This document shows positions 62,448 to 64,000 of a stretch of 64,000 nucleotides of DNA, in pieces. Below the pieces are notes generated by a model that was not told where the DNA came from, did not search any database, and saw nothing but the letters and a program-made list of their open reading frames with translations. Position 1 is the stretch's first letter. Every line of letters begins with the position of its first letter. This DNA is from Deltaproteobacteria bacterium (lineage in GTDB: Bacteria; Desulfobacterota; Desulfuromonadia; Desulfuromonadales; Geopsychrobacteraceae). The stretch is taken from contig JAJRWF010000048.1 in NCBI GenBank assembly GCA_024276905.1, positions 34,283 through 98,282 of the forward strand. The letters are read 5' to 3'. A program made the translations under genes and the position numbers.

Positions 62448-63362
62448 TCAGTCACGTGGGACCGCAAGCATTCGATCGAGAGTCAGTCGGGCTTTCTCGG
62501 CAGTTTGCGGATCAACACTGACAACCGGGCTCATGGTTTCGAGACATTCAAGCAGATCCTCAAGCGAGGTCAGCTTCATGTTCGGGCAGATCAGCCCTTC
62601 GCTCGGCAGGATGAAGGTTTTGTCGGGATTTTGAGTACGCAGGCGATAGAGGATACCCATTTCGGTCCCGACGATGAAGGTTGAGGCTTTACTGTCGGCA
62701 GCGTATTCGTACATGCCGCTGGTTGAACAGATATGATCCGCCAGGGCGAGGATTCCGGGGGCGCATTCAGGATGGGCCATGAAGACCGCATCGGGGTGTT
62801 CCTCCCGGGCTTTTTCGATTTCGGTGACCTGCAGGCGTTCGTGGGTCGGGCAATAGCCCTCCCAGACGTGGCAGGTCTTGTCGACCTGGTCGGCAATATA
62901 GCGGCCGAGGTTGCGGTCGGGGACCAGTAAAACTTCGTCGCTGTCGAGGGAACGCACCACGTTGACCGCATTCGAGCTGGTGCAGCAGATGTCACTTTCG
63001 GCCTTGACCGCCGCGCTTGAATTGACGTAGGTGACAACCGTGGCGTTGGGGTGCTGGCGTTTCATTTCACGCAGGCCCTCGGGGGTGACCATGTCAGCCA
63101 TCGGGCAGCCCGCATCATGGCGCGGCAGCAGTACCGTCTTCTGCGGGCTGAGCAGGGCCGCGCTTTCGGCCATGAAATGGACGCCGCAAAAGACGATCAC
63201 CTCTTTGTCGGTGCGCGCGGCCTCGATCGACAGGCCGAGAGAATCGCCGGTGATATGAGCGATCTCCTGGATTTCATCGCGCTGGTAATTGTGAGCCATC
63301 AGCAGGGCATTACGTTCCTCGGCCAGCTGAAGAATTCGGGCCTTGATCTGATCCTGATTCAT
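62448..63362 (-). CDS. nadA: Quinolinate synthase
   Basis: This 304-residue [4Fe-4S] enzyme condenses iminoaspartate with dihydroxyacetone phosphate in NAD synthesis. Motifs: [44 protein letters not shown]-like cluster Cys, GYCPTHERL and [11 protein letters not shown]. Three cluster cysteines (in SDICCTS, HPECAPG and GLICPNM regions) are present. The start at 63362 follows AAGGAAATAGCGCAG; a longer frame to 63467 has no site. mfd follows 38 bases downstream. Confidence 0.95.
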   Translation of the reverse strand: MNQDQIKARILQLAEERNALLMAHNYQRDEIQEIAHITGDSLGLSIEAARTDKEVIVFCGVHFMAESAALLSPQKTVLLPRHDAGCPMADMVTPEGLREMKRQHPNATVVTYVNSSAAVKAESDICCTSSNAVNVVRSLDSDEVLLVPDRNLGRYIADQVDKTCHVWEGYCPTHERLQVTEIEKAREEHPDAVFMAHPECAPGILALADHICSTSGMYEYAADSKASTFIVGTEMGILYRLRTQNPDKTFILPSEGLICPNMKLTSLEDLLECLETMSPVVSVDPQTAEKARLTLDRMLAVPRD

Positions 63363-63602
63363 CTGCGCTATTTCCTTCTTGTTCAGTATACGGTGCCGGA
63401 GGCGAATGCTAGACCAAACCCCCTGATAAGTCAATTGTTTCACCCTCTGCATCTGCTTGACAGGCAAAGGTGCAAACCGCTATTCTCGCGCAGATTCGGA
63501 TGCGCAGATTCTGACGTCCGGTGATCTGTTCTCTATCTTCTGATTTGAATCTTTTTTCTTGAGTCACAGGTCAGATATTGCTTTGTCGTGAAAGGTGTTT
63601 CC

Positions 63603-63962
63603 ATGTTCGGAATCGGAATGACCGAACTTTTATTGATTGGCGCTTTGGCCCTGATGGTGCTCGGTCCGAAAAAGCTTCCCGATCTGGCCCGTGCTTTGGG
63701 GAAGGGTTTTGCTGAATTCAAGCGCGCCACAGATGAGTTCAAGAACACCCTGCAGGAAGAAACCCGGGTCGCGGAAACCAAGGACCGTCTTCTCAAGGAA
63801 GGCAAGCTGACTCCGCCGGGAGCAGAACACACCTTTAATCCTTATGTCGATGGTGAGATTGATCCCGAGACCGATGCGAGTGTCGCAAATAAAGCATCAG
63901 TGGCAGGGGAATCCGCTGAAGTGAAGAAAGAGCAGGATACCCAGGAGAAGGCGGATGTTTGA
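63603..63962 (+). CDS. tatA: Sec-independent protein translocase TatA/TatB-type protein
   Basis: This 119-residue protein has the TatA/B layout: an N-terminal membrane helix ([27 protein letters not shown]), an amphipathic helix ([19 protein letters not shown]) and a long acidic tail. [12 protein letters not shown] and the GPKKLPD hinge are typical; the long tail resembles TatB as much as TatA. It exports folded proteins such as the Tat-signal molybdoenzyme at 32808. tatC starts eight bases before its stop. Confidence 0.93.
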   Translation: MFGIGMTELLLIGALALMVLGPKKLPDLARALGKGFAEFKRATDEFKNTLQEETRVAETKDRLLKEGKLTPPGAEHTFNPYVDGEIDPETDASVANKASVAGESAEVKKEQDTQEKADV

Positions 63963-64000
63963 CGAAATGCCGCTGACCTCGCATCTCGAAGAGTTGCGCA
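63955..64000 (+). CDS. tatC: Sec-independent protein translocase TatC, N-terminus only
   Basis: The ATG at 63955 overlaps the tatA stop by eight bases. The visible 15 codons read [15 protein letters not shown], the conserved TatC opening (HLEELR). CAGGAGAAGGCGG precedes it. The rest lies beyond the edge. Confidence 0.9.
   Translation, partial: MFDEMPLTSHLEELR

Noticed and set aside
1-64000. tRNA/rRNA genes, CRISPR arrays, insertion sequences, phage attachment sites.
   Set aside because: No T-loop consensus in intergenic DNA, no regularly spaced repeats and no transposase- or integrase-like reading frames were seen.

Overview
The window looks like chromosome from an anaerobic, Gram-negative Desulfuromonadales/Geobacterales-type bacterium. 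This is inferred from gene content: nitrate reductase beside a c-type cytochrome, a polysulfide-reductase-like molybdoenzyme operon under an apparent sigma54 activator, outer-membrane porins, many Cys-rich small proteins, slipin/NfeD, and a probable UGA-encoded selenocysteine. I see no rRNA, tRNA, insertion sequence, phage gene or CRISPR array.

Layout. 1-815: start of a leftward nitrate reductase operon (monoheme cytochrome, then narG running off the edge). 1216-5383: aceE-aceF of pyruvate dehydrogenase. 5454-6742: leftward hemerythrin / Cys-cluster protein / DUF1858 operon behind an FNR-like promoter. 6951-10762: DUF302 gene, ArsR regulator with metal-efflux permease, bioA. 11122-18440: zinc-ribbon protein, lipoprotein plus HD-GYP, Kef-type antiporter, deaD, DUF3750 lipoprotein. 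18824-21064: divergent MocR regulator and Asp/Glu racemase around a palindrome. 21143-28011: small Cys-rich protein, Gre-like factor, CDGSH protein, slipin/NfeD, envelope proteins, PAS-ANTAR regulator, SPOR-NlpC/P60 lipoprotein. 28137-36751: PAS-sigma54 activator, TorD chaperone, then monoheme cytochrome, porin, Tat-exported molybdoenzyme, broken ferredoxin subunit and NrfD-type membrane subunit. 36827-49623: XRE-cupin and RutR-like regulators, then a complete reductive pyrimidine degradation locus (NCS1 permease, Tsx-like channel, PreT, PreA, dihydropyrimidinase, semialdehyde dehydrogenase, carbamoylase, transaminase). 49762-49911: small membrane selenoprotein candidate. 50023-63467: histidine kinase, zinc-ribbon protein, PEGA lipoprotein, and a leftward mfd-PPIase-PPIase-pdxA-uvrA block, with nadA upstream. 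63603-64000: tatA and the start of tatC, reading right.

How the genes fit together. Two respiratory modules (nitrate and the Psr-like enzyme) are controlled by different signals: FNR/DNR-like dyads for the first, three GAAAC-N5-GTTTC boxes with a sigma54 activator for the second. The pyrimidine locus should convert uracil or thymine to ammonia, CO2 and acetyl- or propionyl-CoA under RutR-like control.

Most unusual points: (1) a 49-codon ORF with in-frame UGA followed by a SECIS-like hairpin; (2) uvrA cut by one TAG at the tip of its zinc finger, with an ATG directly after; (3) the Psr-like ferredoxin gene cut by one TAA; (4) the triple enhancer-like boxes upstream of the molybdoenzyme operon.
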